A stretch of DNA of 64,000 bases from Cercospora beticola (taxonomy: Eukaryota; Ascomycota; Dothideomycetes; Mycosphaerellales; Mycosphaerellaceae): contig NC_088940.1 of assembly GCF_033473495.1 (NCBI RefSeq), forward strand, positions 2,046,001-2,110,000, in the 5' to 3' direction. Shown here in pieces: positions 31,366 through 43,406 of this stretch. The notes under the pieces are model-generated. The model worked only from the letters and a program-made list of their open reading frames with translations, made no database searches and was not told the origin of the DNA. Numbering within the stretch: position 1 is the stretch's first letter; every line of letters begins with the position of its first letter. The position numbers and the translations under genes are program-made.

Positions 31366-33939
31366 ATGTCTCGCGACGAGGCCTCGGAGCGGAGCCCGCT
31401 GGGCGAGCGTGGCATGAATGTCTTGCCTGCCTCCGAATACTTGCAGGAACGTTTGCAAGAACGACGCGCACGGCAATTGCGCCCCAAACGCGCGCGACAC
31501 ACCGACTTTGGCGTCCAGTTCACAAGAGGCCGCGACGATGACATCTTCCTGGCCGAAGCGAACGCGAGCCGCAATCCTAGGATGTACGACAGCTCACCAC
31601 TGGCCGCTGCGAGCAGTCGCGCCTCGGACGCTGGGTCGCAAAACAGCGATCGAAGGCGGAGAGCACCGGGCGTGCGCGACATGGACGAGCAATTGGACCG
31701 CCTGCACAAGCAGAATTTCGCGTTGAAGCTGGAGTTGGATCATCGCCGCGAATTGACTCAAAAGTTGCGAGATCAAATGGAGGCCATGCAAGATCAAGTC
31801 GATCGCGCGCTAGTCCTGGAGGAAGAACACAAGGAACTGCTGCGCATCAACAGCGAGCTGGTGTTTGAGTTGGAGAAGCGCGACAAGGCAGTCGAAGAAG
31901 CCATGGACATCATTTGCGACCTTGAAGATCAAGTGGGCGATCTGCAGGAACGTGGCAGCACTACCAGGCCTTCTACGGCACAGGCAGACTCTGGCTATGC
32001 GAGCACCGAGATCCATGACCAAGACTTGCGCTCATCACCACCACGCGCCGCTGGCGTATCCCAGACACCAGCCGTCAAGGTTCAACCACCTTCGAATCAT
32101 GCTTCAGCCGCAACCCAGAAGCTCCAAGGCCTTCTCAACACACAGACTCCCGCGAAGCCTAAGAGGCAGCCATCAGTCTTGAGTTCGAGAAAGCCCAGCA
32201 CCCAGGCGCTGCGAAGTGTGTATCTGGAAACCTCGAAATCGCTGAAACCGGTGCAGAGCTTCCAGTCGCTATTGGAGAGACAGGAGGGGAAGACTGAAGA
32301 CGACACCGATGAGCTGCCGAGTTCGCCACGATTGAGCGCCCTCAGCGAAAGCAGTTTTCCGTCCCTCTACAGCCCGAAGAAAGCCGTCAGTCCCGATAAG
32401 TATGCGTGGGAAGCTACTGACCAGACGAAGAGTATGGCCGCCTCCCTGGGCTCTCGTGCACACATGCGTCAGGATAGCATCAAACGGGTCAGCCAGTGGA
32501 TGTCCGAGCGTGATGCGATCGAAACGACGCCATCCAAGTCGAACCGCATCTCTCCACCCCTGCAAGATGAGTCCGATCACCAACCCCTTGGGCACCGTCC
32601 TCGCTATCAGTCCCTCAACAATGCGCTGGCAGCCTCGAAGGAGCCAGCAACGTTAGAGCCGGCACCTGAGCTCAAACAGTTCCAGCACCAATTACGCAAG
32701 CAGAAGCCTGGCAGAAACCAACCTCGACCGCTTAGCTATAATGGTCCTGCCTTTGGTGAACATAACATGCCACCTACGCCAGATAGCGTAAGCACCAGAA
32801 TGCTTCGGGAGTCGCGATCTTCTATCGTCAGAGATAAGAGTCTGGTCGATAATGTGCCTTCGCCGCTCAAAAGCTTCGAACTTCCCGAGTCTGGCCTTCG
32901 CACTGCACCACGTCAGATGAGATCTTCAGTCGAGCTTCGCACTGCTTACAACAGCAACCTCCAATTTCGATCTACAGCATTAGACGGGCACGACCACGAC
33001 GACAGCTCAGACGAGGAGTACATTCCGCAGGAGCCAAAGAGTCTTCGCGACGATGAGGTGAAGGCTTTCGCCTTTGATCAGAATTACGACTTTGCGAATG
33101 GGCAGTCAATCGACCAGGGCATATCGACCAGCTTCCAGTCACATTCGCGACAACCTGATGATGTCATGTTCAATCGCAATGATATATCGCCGACACTGAG
33201 GCCTCAAACGATAGAACGTAGGAGATCCAGCGGTCAAAACCACTCAGCTCCTGTCAAGCCCCGTTTTGGCCGCATGGAAACCAGTCCAACATTATTGACT
33301 GTGAATGGCTTCGGCGGCGATGGCAGGAGCCCTGTCGACAGGTTGATCAGTCCACATTCTGCGCGTTCACAACATTCCAGCTCGTCGGGGAATCGCACGA
33401 TTACTGAAGCCGAAGAGAAAGCTCAGCCGCAATCTCCAGTGCCTTCAGCGATGACAAGCGTCGCGTCACCACGCTCTGGAACCTCGCCTTCACCAGCCAG
33501 AACGCTTAGCAAGAAGATGCCAGGCTTCATCAGGCGCCTCAGCAATACTATGGCTGCTGGTGAAAAGCCTGTCTTGCCGACATTGACCACGGCGCCGTCT
33601 TCTGTGTACGCGCAATCTGGTCCACCACGACCAAAGACCAGCCACGCCGATCGCCTGACCCGAGGCAACAACGTCAGCCCCACTGTCGCTAGACCTCCTA
33701 GCAGTCGCGATAGTAGACCTACGCCTCCGACGAGGGCGAAGACTGAAATGAATACAGCACGGCCAGCATCAGCAGCTGCCACCGATAAAGAGAGGCGATT
33801 CTTGTTTAGACGCAACGAAAGCGCCAAGAAAGACCCTACAGAAGAACTTGAAGCATCAGACACTCCGGCGCGAGTCGGTCTTCAGAAACGCAGAGGCAGC
33901 ATTAGAGACGTCATGGCCTCGAGACGTCCATGGAGGTAA
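31366..33939 (+). CDS. Centrosomin-motif (Cnn_1N-like) coiled-coil protein
   Basis: 857 residues, one exon. Residues 105-200 form a coiled coil beginning DMDEQLDRLHKQNFALKLEL. This fits the centrosomin N-terminal motif that recruits gamma-tubulin complexes in Mto1/ApsB/PcpA-type microtubule organisers. The remaining ~650 residues are Ser/Pro/Arg-rich, disordered, and dotted with SP/TP sites that could be kinase targets. The C-terminus is basic (RRFLFRRNESAKK ... RGSIRDVMASRRPWR). A spindle pole body or septal role is inferred from the short motif alone. Confidence 0.7.
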   Translation: MSRDEASERSPLGERGMNVLPASEYLQERLQERRARQLRPKRARHTDFGVQFTRGRDDDIFLAEANASRNPRMYDSSPLAAASSRASDAGSQNSDRRRRAPGVRDMDEQLDRLHKQNFALKLELDHRRELTQKLRDQMEAMQDQVDRALVLEEEHKELLRINSELVFELEKRDKAVEEAMDIICDLEDQVGDLQERGSTTRPSTAQADSGYASTEIHDQDLRSSPPRAAGVSQTPAVKVQPPSNHASAATQKLQGLLNTQTPAKPKRQPSVLSSRKPSTQALRSVYLETSKSLKPVQSFQSLLERQEGKTEDDTDELPSSPRLSALSESSFPSLYSPKKAVSPDKYAWEATDQTKSMAASLGSRAHMRQDSIKRVSQWMSERDAIETTPSKSNRISPPLQDESDHQPLGHRPRYQSLNNALAASKEPATLEPAPELKQFQHQLRKQKPGRNQPRPLSYNGPAFGEHNMPPTPDSVSTRMLRESRSSIVRDKSLVDNVPSPLKSFELPESGLRTAPRQMRSSVELRTAYNSNLQFRSTALDGHDHDDSSDEEYIPQEPKSLRDDEVKAFAFDQNYDFANGQSIDQGISTSFQSHSRQPDDVMFNRNDISPTLRPQTIERRRSSGQNHSAPVKPRFGRMETSPTLLTVNGFGGDGRSPVDRLISPHSARSQHSSSSGNRTITEAEEKAQPQSPVPSAMTSVASPRSGTSPSPARTLSKKMPGFIRRLSNTMAAGEKPVLPTLTTAPSSVYAQSGPPRPKTSHADRLTRGNNVSPTVARPPSSRDSRPTPPTRAKTEMNTARPASAAATDKERRFLFRRNESAKKDPTEELEASDTPARVGLQKRRGSIRDVMASRRPWR

Positions 33940-34889
33940 ACTTGCAGCATACCGGCATTGCTTTCTTCGTACGCGCATGTAGATTACTGACCTGTGTCAA
34001 AGAGGGCCATGAATGAGCCATTGTGCATGATGGAAGCGTAACAAAACAAAACACGATGGGCAAATTGGGATGACTTTACGAATGCCTTTATGGCTGAAAC
34101 ACGACGACATGGCAAAACTCATTACCGCTGTATACTATTCTCGGGTATTACAATAATACGTACATGGCTTCGATGTAAGGTCGAAGGGTTTTGGAGAAAC
34201 ATGAGTCTTGCGTAACATTCAAATACAGTGTTTTCCACGAATTTGATGCTAACCTACCATGCCGGCGTTGTGCTTGATGTCCTTAAGTAGCACCTTCCTC
34301 GTTTTGAATGGCAGTGTTACTTCGCCACAGAGGCGCATTGATGCCTTCGCTCTACTGCTTCTGTAGCAACCTCGACATGTCTCAGTCACATGTGTTGGCG
34401 TTGACCAAGCATCGCCGGACTGAAACAAACCGAAATGCTTGACGAAAGCTTCATGGCATCAAGCCTGCTCGGTCATTAAGGTAGTCTACCCGGCCCAATC
34501 GCATCCCCAACGCGAACCACATGGCCCTTTTCAACACCACGCGTCTTTCACATCAACAGCTCAACACATCTACGCCTCTTTCGTATGTCTGACCGAAATA
34601 TTGTGCTCTAGAGCAAAAGAAAGATAGGGCCATCGTCACCTCGGAGGTTCTCTACGCGACACGTGCGGGCATTGAGAGTTCTCACTTGCTTGTTGCTGTC
34701 CCGCGAACACGCGACAGCGACCGGCTCAGGCAGGCGAAATACTAGCTTCCAGGAACAGAAACCCGGGCGAGCACCACAGCTACAGCCGACAACTTTCTTG
34801 CTTTGCTTTACCCGGTACAAGGCGGCTAAGCAAGCTTTTTCGCGCAAACAAGCTGTATCGCCCGCCTGGCTTCGCGCATTCGCATTGGG
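33940..34889. other. Intergenic, 950 bp
   Basis: 3' side of the Cnn-like gene and promoter of the phosphatase gene. Nothing recognised. Confidence 0.4.
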
Positions 34890-37333
34890 ATGCCGTCGCA
34901 GCCGTCCTCCGCCTTCGGGGAAACATCAGCAAAAGCAGAAGGTGAAGAAGTAGTGACGCCGACGGCACGGATCCAAAGGATTGGGAGTACAAATACAAAT
35001 ACCCCGAGTGAGGGGACGCCCTTCGCTGCTGAGACTGATGAGCCATTCCACGACATCCCGGTTTCTTCTAAATACCATCATCCTGGCCCTCGGTCTGCCT
35101 CATCCGAGTCGTCACTTCAGCCTCAAGCTCAACCATCAACAGCAGCGAGTAAAGCAAGAGAAACAACACAGGCTTCACCTTCACAATCATTTCTGGATTC
35201 AACTACGACATCTTCTTCTCCACTTCTAAAACGCGTTCAGAAATCCCGCGCGACTCACGTCGCGCAAATCGTACTGTTTATTCTTCTTGTTCTGCAGTTT
35301 ATACTCATGTATAGGAAATTTGCCTTAGCGAGTGGATTCGCTGTTGCGGCGTTGGTGAAGGGGAATGTGGCTGTTGCTGTTGCTGGGAATGGGAATGGGC
35401 ATGAGTATGGAGGTTCGATGAGTAAGAGCAGTAGTAGTGATGTGCCGGATTATTTTGTGACGAAGCCGGAGTTGTTTCCAGGTATGTTTCTTCATTGATT
35501 TCAAGAGGAGAGGGCGATCTGTGAAAAGTTGAGGATGTGCTTGGTAGAGTGAGATTGATAGGCAGAGTGAGGTCGGTCGGGGTAGTTCGGAGATCTTGGT
35601 TGCGAGTCATGGTGTGAAGATGATCATCGGAACTGAGACTGATGGAAATGGATAGGTCCGACACCTACTGGAGATGCGGCTTTTCTGGCACAGACGAATC
35701 CGGCACCTTTTGCTGGGACGGTGAGTGGCATGCGATGCTATTGCAAAACACAGTGATACTGATGAATATGATTAGACCTACATCCCAAATAGCCCATTGG
35801 CGACCCAAGTGCCAATCGTGGGCAACAACGACAATGGCAACATCTTCCAGTACGAAATACATTTCACCTGTCGTTCGATCATGTTATCAATTCTGACTTG
35901 ACTAAAGAATGCATGGCCAGCTGTCACACTACTTTCCCAACCCACAAGGGTTTGGAGTTGACGAGTATTCTCTGCCGAAGAATGCTTCGATCGTGCAGCT
36001 GAATATGCTGTCGAGACACGGCTCTCGGTATCCCACGACTGGAGCTGGTGCTGAGAAGATTGGGCAGAAGATCTTCAATTATACGACTGGAGTGTCTGGG
36101 CATGCGACGTTTTCTGGGCCGCTAGAATTCTTGAATGAGTGGACTTATAAGGTAAGCACAAAATATATGTAAGATCAGACTTTTTTATGCTGACAGTGCT
36201 AGCTCGGTGCTGAGATTCTCGTCCCTGTCGGCAAGCAAGAACTTTTCGATTCGGGTACGCTACACCAAATCATGTACGGCCACCTGTACAAGAACAACGG
36301 CACCAAGATCACCGCAAGATCTACTACACAAGATCGTATGCTCAAGTCTGCCGAGTACTTCCTTGCTGGATTCTTCGGATTGGAATGGACCCATAACGCC
36401 ACTTTGGTTTTGGCGATCGAGGAAGATGCCGGCGTCTGGAATAATACTCTCGCGGGCTACTACAACTGCAACAACTCAAACACGGGAGTCTCAGCCGGCG
36501 GTAGCAATGCCAGCACAGAATGGTCTTCTATATACCTTGCTGATGCCCCTGCGCGACTGAACAACTACAGCTCGGGCTTCAACTGGACTGTCGCAGATGC
36601 GTACAACGCCCAGTCGCTCTGCGCCTACGAAACCGTTGCACTCGGCTACTCCGCTTTCTGCGGTCTCTTCACCTACTCCGAATGGGAAGGCTACGAATAC
36701 TCCATCGACCTCGCTTTTGCCGGCAACAACATGTTCCAATCTCCTACCGGTCGCGCAGTGGGAATCGGCTACGTTGTCGAAATCCTCGCTCGCCTTCAAC
36801 ACCATCTCATTACAGAGCCCGTAGCGCAAGTCAATGTCACACTGGACAGCAACCCTGCCACATTCCCGCTCGGCCAAACATTAAATTTCGACTTCAGCCA
36901 CGACACAAATATCGCAGCTATCCTGACAGCTTTCGGTCTCACGCAATTCGCACCCGTCCTACCAACCGACCGCATCGAACGTAACCGCTCTCTCATCGTC
37001 TCACACATGGAACCCTTTGGCGCGCGACTTGACATGGAAATCATCGAGACTCCAAAACCACTCAGTGGCAACCGTAAAGACGGCAATTCTTATGAAGAAG
37101 GTGGTGTGACGAGATATATCCACTTCATTCTGAATCAGAGAACAATTCCTTTGGGCAAGTCGTTGAGCAAATGCGGGGAGAGAGATGATGGATGGTGTGA
37201 GTTGACGACTTTTATGGAGGTGCAGAGTAAGATGTTGGAGGAGGCGCAGTATGATTGGAGTTGTAATGGGGATTATCCGGCTGTACCGTTTGGGGAGGTA
37301 ACGGATGGGGTGCCGGTTGTGAAGCAACCGTAG
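34890..37333 (+). CDS. Membrane-anchored histidine acid phosphatase (phytase-like)
   Basis: Five exons: 34890-35481, 35656-35720, 35776-35849, 35908-36151 and 36203-37333, giving 701 residues with consistent phases. The catalytic RHGSRYP (280-286, nucleophilic His) and distal SHDTNI (about 556-561, proton donor Asp) define the branch-2 histidine phosphatase superfamily. Many NxT/NxS sites follow the catalytic start. Instead of a signal peptide there is a ~120-residue Ser/Thr/Pro-rich tail and one hydrophobic span (123-141), a type II membrane layout with the catalytic domain outside or in the lumen. Substrate could be phytate or other phosphomonoesters. Confidence 0.88.
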
Positions 37334-38099
37334 ACATTTGAGAAGGTTCAATTTGAGTTGAATTAAGCTGGAAAAATGCATGCGATGGAAGAGATTCATC
37401 GACAAGCCAATTCATGACTGCAAATGGCACAAATGACCAGTGCAGAAGTTGGCCTCGCCAGTAATCGCTAATGCTTGCTTGGATGCGGACATGAGAGACT
37501 AAGGCGGGTTTTTGATCCACGCTTGTTCAGCTTTGTTCTTGCTTCAGGTTGCGTGCCTCAACTGATCTGGTCCGGGCCCAGAGGCGTCTCAATCGAAGCT
37601 GCGAGGCAGTTCGTGGGGCCGAAGGAAGCCGATGAGGACCAGAGGGGCTGCGGTTCTCTATATCATGTTATAAACACTCTCGGCCATGCCCATTGAAGAG
37701 GCAGCCGTATTTTCAAGGAACCTACAGTTTTTGTCAAAGCCTGACAAGGCAAAAGAAAATGCAGAAGAGCTTCTCTGACTCGCAAGAACATACAGCTCCA
37801 TTCTACGAGTCGATCAGCACCTGTATTAGCGTCAAGTAGCTTGGATCTACGTGAAGTCCTTTCACTTTGAAAGGAACCTACGCCAAAATGTCAACATCCG
37901 GCTCTGCTCTTGCTCTGGCCCTGTGTCAAGTACCCGAACCGATGCCCAAGCACCGGACGAGTGTCATATAGCGTCCAGAAGCACTCCAGAACAAAAGCTC
38001 TTGGCACCAATCATGCTCACTTCACCATCCCATATCTTGACCAAACCTGCTCCGATCGCCCCCAAACCTCTTGCTATGCTCTCTCCTGGCCAAAACGAA
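37334..38099. other. Intergenic, 766 bp
   Basis: Between the phosphatase gene and the tRNA gene. No coding signal recognised. Confidence 0.4.
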
Positions 38100-38171
38100 T
38101 GCGTCGAGAGGGAATCGAACCCCCCCCTGCTGCTTGGAAGGCAGCAATCCTAACCACTAGACCATCGACGC
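38100..38171 (-). tRNA. tRNA-Gly (anticodon TCC)
   Basis: Reading the minus strand from 38171: a seven-base acceptor stem GCGTCGA pairs with TCGACGC, with discriminator A at 38100. The D-arm region carries a consensus A box (TGGTCTAGTGG), and the anticodon arm GCTGC-CTTCCAA-GCAGC gives anticodon TCC. The T arm contains the B box GGTTCGATTCC. No intron. A TTTT Pol III stop follows within 10 bases. The CCA end is not encoded, as expected in a nuclear gene. Confidence 0.95.
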
Positions 38172-39042
38172 ATTTGGATGAGTCTTGGTTTTGGATGGTG
38201 CAATATGGAAGCTCATTTCCAGAGCAGCTGACGATACAGCGCCAGCACAGGCTCAAAGACAGGCCGATCTGCTCTAGTGCCAGCCTCCGTGGAGCTACCT
38301 ACGCGCCGAGACGTTCGTATGTACTCTTGATCGATCTTTGGGATTAGGGTTGAAGTGGAGAATTTCATCAAGAGCCGAAGTTGGTGCTTATGTAATGCAT
38401 CGGGCCGGCCATGTTCGACTCCAGCCTCTGAAAGACGTTTCTCCCCGGGACAGTACCTCCAGAGTACTTTGCTCTCTCGAAATCTTGCCAATGGTCAATT
38501 CAGTGATTGTGAGCGTGGTGAGGTGTTCAGCTTGGTGCCTACTCTTTCGCGAGAGCGTCTGGCCCAAGGCACAAACCCTCCATCTTACCTAGTGGCAAGA
38601 ACAAACGTGCGAAGGCACGCGCCTGACTTGGGAGGTAGATCAGGTTTCCCCACGAGCTCTTTTTGCTGTGGTTTTGGCTACTGCTGCGACCACGCCGAAC
38701 GTGGCAAATGCTCTCTGAGGATCTACTTCACTTCGCCAATACTGATAGAGCTGAAGCCGTGCTGATGTCATCCAAAATTCTGCCACGCGTCCGGGCATGT
38801 ACGGCCAATGGACCCATCCTGTACGGCCTTGCAAGATATCCGTTAGGTCAATCCATCGCGACCGGTTGCTCAGAAGAGCCTGAAGGTAATATGACCGATT
38901 CTCGGCGCCGAGCTCGGCTGGACGGCTTTCTGCTATGCCATATCACAACCGCACATGCGAAGTCATTCGTCCTGGCAGCATCAACCATTGACGCCGGATA
39001 GACTGGCATACTACCTATACGCGTAGATTTACTCAGACTACC
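38172..39042. other. Intergenic, 871 bp
   Basis: Upstream of the acyl-CoA dehydrogenase and of the tRNA. No gene recognised. Confidence 0.4.
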
Positions 39043-40533
39043 ATGGCGTACGGTCCCTTCGAGAATCCATCTTGGCAGCAAGACTTGCCTTCACCATATT
39101 TCGGAGAGAGCCATCGAGTATTCCAGAAAGCATGCCGATCTTTCATTGATGAGAACCTCAATGCGCATGCACTGGAGTGGGAAAGAGAGGAGAACGTCCC
39201 CGAATCAGTATGGAAGCGCTTCGGCGAAGCCAATATGTTGATTCCCGCCCTTGCAGCACCACTGCCTGTGGGATGGCTGAAGAAGTTGAACCTGTCAAGA
39301 CTTCCCGGCGGTGTGCAAGTGCAAGACTACGATGACTTGCACTCGTACATTTATTTCGATGAGGTATGTTAACCTGTTTGAGATGATGAGGCCGACAGAA
39401 CGACATGCTGAGGCATTTCACTCCATAGATGGCTCGATCAGGCTTGTTGGCTATTCCAGGATCTCTGATGGCAGGTATGGCGTATGGAGTGCCTCCTATC
39501 CTGCATTACGGGTCTTCTGAGCTACAAGAGCGGATGCTTCCTGAACTTCTGACCGCATCGAAACGTTGTTGCATCGCGGTGACAGAGCCAGAGGCTGGTT
39601 CCGATGTTGCAGGTATGACTACTACTGCCGAGAAGAGCGAAGATGGCAAACAATATATTGTCAACGGAGCTAAGAAATGGTGAGCAATGCCACATCTTGT
39701 CGGGTGCGGAACGACACCTGGTTTCTGACACTTTCAATGAGGATTACCAATGGTCTATGGGCCGACTACGCAACAATGGCGGTCAGAACTGGAGGTCCGG
39801 GTGCAAAAGGGCTTTCACTACTGGTTGTGCCACTCAAGGGCCAAGCTGGCGTGACAGTGAGAAAACTACCACTCGGAGGAGGAAACACTGCCGGCACCGC
39901 ATACATTGATCTCGAAGATGTCCAAGTCCCCATAGAAAATCTCATTGGACGCGAAGGCTCAGGCATGTCCTACATCATGGCGAACTTCAATCATGAACGT
40001 ATGGCGGTATCGATTACTGTCACCCGGCAAGCTCGTGTGGCTCTTGATGCCACTGTCAAGTATTGTCTCAAGCGCGAAGCATTCGGCAAAACGCTGATGG
40101 ACCAGCCCGTCATCAGGAAACGACTGGCCAAATGCGGCGCTGAAGTCGAGACGATGACCGCATGGCTGGAGAGTTTGTCTTACCAGATGCACAAGTTGGG
40201 CAAAGAACAGGCGGACGCCAGGCTTGGTGGCTTGATCGCTCTGGTCAAAGCGAAGGCTGGCAAAGTCCTGGAGAAATGTGCTAGCTGTGCTGTGCTTTTG
40301 CACGGAGGAGCTGGTTATACGAGATCTGGTCAAGGAGAGCTGGTTGAAAGTGAGTACTCTGTACTTCTTCGAAATTTCGCTAACAATCTGCAGAAATCTT
40401 CCGCGAAATCAATGGTGCACGAATTCCTGGCGGTAGCGAGGATGTTATGTTCGACCTGGCAGTACGCCAGCTCATAAAGGTCTACAATTCGAGCTTCAAT
40501 CAGCCTGAGCTGGCGAAATCGTCTCGGCTGTAA
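39043..40533 (+). CDS. Acyl-CoA dehydrogenase with C-terminal SRL (likely peroxisomal)
   Basis: Four exons: 39043-39363, 39429-39679, 39742-40349 and 40394-40533, giving 439 residues. Family marks are AVTEPEAGSDVAGM, GAKKWITNG (built across intron 2), FNHERMAVSITVTRQAR with Glu at the position used as base in long-chain/IVD-type enzymes, LLHGGAGYTRSG and REINGARIPGGSEDVM. The protein ends SSRL; SRL is a PTS1 peroxisomal signal, and some filamentous fungi are known to use dehydrogenases in peroxisomal beta-oxidation. The N-terminus has no matrix-targeting character. Acyl chain preference is unknown. It starts a run of acyl-CoA and redox genes. Confidence 0.9.
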
Positions 40534-40971
40534 GCTATCTTCATCTCACGAAAATTGTGAAATGCAAACGGAAAGTATCGATCTTGTGAGAGCGGTTTCT
40601 CGTTGCTTCGTTTCCCGCGAGCACTACTGTCGTTGCTCTTTAACACTCCAGATGATGCTGCGTTGCTATGTAGCAAATGGTCAGTTTCCGTCCATTCTAC
40701 TGAGTCGAGATCGTGGGCGGCCGCATGTAATTTCACATGAGGAAGCAGAGTCTGGCCGGCGACTGCGACTGCTCGCGAAGAAGGCTCGCTCGGCCCGAGA
40801 TGAATGCAGTGCAGTTCTGGTGCATCTCGGCGCCGAGCACATCTGCCGAAACCGACTTGCCGGAAACGACCACAGCGTTCACCAACACCTCCACACTCCA
40901 CACAACCGATCTACCCGCATCTCGAGCGAGACGGCTTCCACAACGCCTGAAAAACAGCAAAAGTCTTCATC
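40534..40971. other. Intergenic, 438 bp
   Basis: Between the dehydrogenase and thioesterase genes, same strand. Nothing recognised. Confidence 0.4.
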
Positions 40972-41583
40972 ATGTCTGGCGCACCACGATATACAACAGA
41001 ATTGATGGACGTACCGGGGATGAAGTTTCGTATAGACATACCAGATCCAAAGCAGCGAATACAAGCATATGTTGACGAATATGCAAATCCATCCCACAAT
41101 GGAAAGACATTTGAGGTGCGCCAGTCAAGGAATACGCATCTCGACAGCATCTAATCTTGTTCCTCGTAGGGCATAGACGAGCCGCTCATGAGAGAATGCA
41201 TCCGTTTGATCGACGCAACCGGGCCACCGAAAGTCTCGTGTGTCTTCGAACTAGAAGTATCCCAGCAGTTCTCCAACCGCATGGGAAACATGCACGGTGG
41301 AGCCATAGCACTCGTCTTCGATATGGCAACTACCATGTGTCAAGCACCTTACGCCAGAGAAGACTTCTGGTGGTTTGGCGGTGTGTCGCGAACACTGAAT
41401 GTGACGTATCTGCGGCCTGTCCGTATGGGCATGCGAATCGAGATCCGATGCGAGGTGCTACAGATTGGAGATCGACTCGCGACGATTCGTGGCGAGTTTC
41501 GAGATAAAGCTGATGGGAGAGTATTGTGTGTTTGCGAACATAATAAAGTGAGCATACAATTTAAGGGCAAGTCTGCCCTGTGA
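40972..41583 (+). CDS. Hotdog-fold acyl-CoA thioesterase (PaaI/ACOT13-like)
   Basis: Two exons (40972-41115 and 41170-41583), 185 residues. The hotdog signature is GNMHGGAIALVFDMATTM, with the HGG loop and a downstream Asp that position the thioester. It is followed by TLNVTYLRPVRMGMRIEI and an ATIRGEFRDKADGRVLC strand typical of PaaI/THEM-type enzymes. The C-terminus is KSAL; SAL is only a weak, non-canonical PTS1. It would hydrolyse an acyl-CoA made or used by the neighbouring dehydrogenase, but that link is inference. Confidence 0.87.
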
Positions 41584-41962
41584 GACATCATGACAAGAGT
41601 GATTCGTTACTCAGTAATGGTCTGCTTCACTTGCAATATCAAGCCATATTGTCATGGCCGACTCCAAGATGAAGTTGCTGGTGACCACGAACGTGTAATT
41701 CGAATCATGGCGATGCTACCTCTGCAAAGCTCAGATCTAGCTGGGATCTTATTGAAGTGTCTGGCGAGATACTATGCTCGAAGTCAAGCACACTACCATC
41801 TCGATGCCGAGTCGTGAACACCGAATCGACATGGGCCCCAGCACGAGCGGCGCCGAAGTCCCCTGGACGTTTTGTAATCATTTGAACAAAACGTGCTTTA
41901 GACCGTCCCCAACTGCACCTCAGTGCTCTCATAACTGTTTCATCATTCATAACGAAGCGATC
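41584..41962. other. Intergenic, 379 bp
   Basis: Between thioesterase and dehydrogenase/reductase genes. Nothing recognised. Confidence 0.4.
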
Positions 41963-42962
41963 ATGTCCGTCCTCACACTCCCGACCGAGTTCCCCGCACT
42001 TGCAGGCAAGATTGTAGTCATCACCGGCGGCGCAAGCGGTATTGGCGAGGGCTACGTACGCGTCGCTCGTGCTAATGGGGCCAATGTCGTCTTTGGCGAT
42101 CGAGATCAGGTGCTCGGCAATAAAGTCGCAGAAGCTCATGGTGCTACATTCGTTCCAACGGATGTGACATCTTATGCAGACCAATTGAATCTGTTTGCGA
42201 CAGCTTTCCAGAAGTACGGTCGAGTGGATCATGCCATAGCGAACGCTGCAATTTATGAGCCAGATTCGTGGTTTCCGGAGACAGCTGATCTGGCGAGCGT
42301 TCAGAAGGTAATGTCAGAGCGTACGCCTCTGCGTTCAACGAAGAGAATGCTGAGAGATTTGCAGGAGCCATCCTCACTGGTGTACGATGTCAATGTTCGT
42401 GGCGTGACCACCTTCTCGCATATCGCGTCCGTGTATTTGCGGCAGGGGGTCACATCTCCGACGAACGACGACAAGTCGCTCACAATTGTTTCCTCCACGG
42501 CCGGAATCCATGTGGCACATAAGACTCCACTTTATGGGGTCAGTAAACAAGCTCTTGACATTTGGCCACTGCCACTGAAGTGCTGACATTGCTCGTGAAC
42601 AGACCTCTAAAGCCGCAATCAATTACTTGGGCCGGGCGCTGTCCAAGACACTTCCGACCACACACGGGATCCGCGTGAACGTCATCTGCCCATCAATCAC
42701 GCGTACGCCTTTGGCCGTCGCCGCCCACATGATCAAAATGTTCGAAGACGCAGAGATCCCGGTACAGAGCTCGGAGGACGTGGGCAACGTTATCGCAGCG
42801 ACCAATTGCGATCCCTCCATGAATGGCAAAACGCTGTATGTCCACGCGGGAAAAGCCTATGACTTGCAGCTGGACTCGCCTACGGTTCAAACTGAGGTGC
42901 TAGGCTCGGAGATTCTCGAAACCATGGGCAAACTAGCCAAGAGGTATCAACGATCTTCCTAG
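41963..42962 (+). CDS. Short-chain dehydrogenase/reductase
   Basis: Three exons: 41963-42307, 42365-42538 and 42603-42962, giving 292 residues. The classical SDR set is complete: the cofactor loop TGGASGIGEG, an acidic NAD-type Asp after beta-2 (VVFGDRD), ANAA, the catalytic Ser in IVSSTAG and YGTSK, formed only after intron 2 is removed. Intron 1 (42308-42364, 57 nt) has no stop and a length divisible by three, so retention would add 19 residues. The C-terminal region has the usual RVNVICPSITRTPL. The start at 41963 fits the family N-terminus. Third member of the putative acyl-CoA cluster. Confidence 0.88.
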
Positions 42963-43406
42963 AGCAGTCGCTGTCCTAGTGCGCTCGTTTTGTGACGTAT
43001 GCGAAGGTTTCTGCTGTCGTATAGTTGCTGTAGTATTATATCAATACAGGCGAATCTGAATGTTGTCAGCAGGAGGACCACGTTGACGTGTCTCAAATAG
43101 CTCTCTGCAGCGCTTTTATGCCATTTGATCATGCTAAGAAGCACATAACTCTCCGTGCTTGCGGAGAGTAAGCTCATTTTGTCGGCATCGCTTTCACCAA
43201 AAGGATTTGGATTCCACACAATACCTGGCTGCACACTTGTGAGCTCGGGAGCATTCATCGTTCCAGAAAAAAGTGCGCTTTGTAGTGATCCTTCTCCAAT
43301 TAATCACGGCAACCTGCGCGCAATCGATGGCTCGATGGGTCCAGAAGTACCCTTCAGTTAATCTGTGTTTAACAAGCGGCAGATCCGTATCAACATCTTT
43401 CGCGCA
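42963..43406. other. Intergenic between convergent genes
   Basis: 444 bp with two 3' ends. Nothing recognised. Confidence 0.4.
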
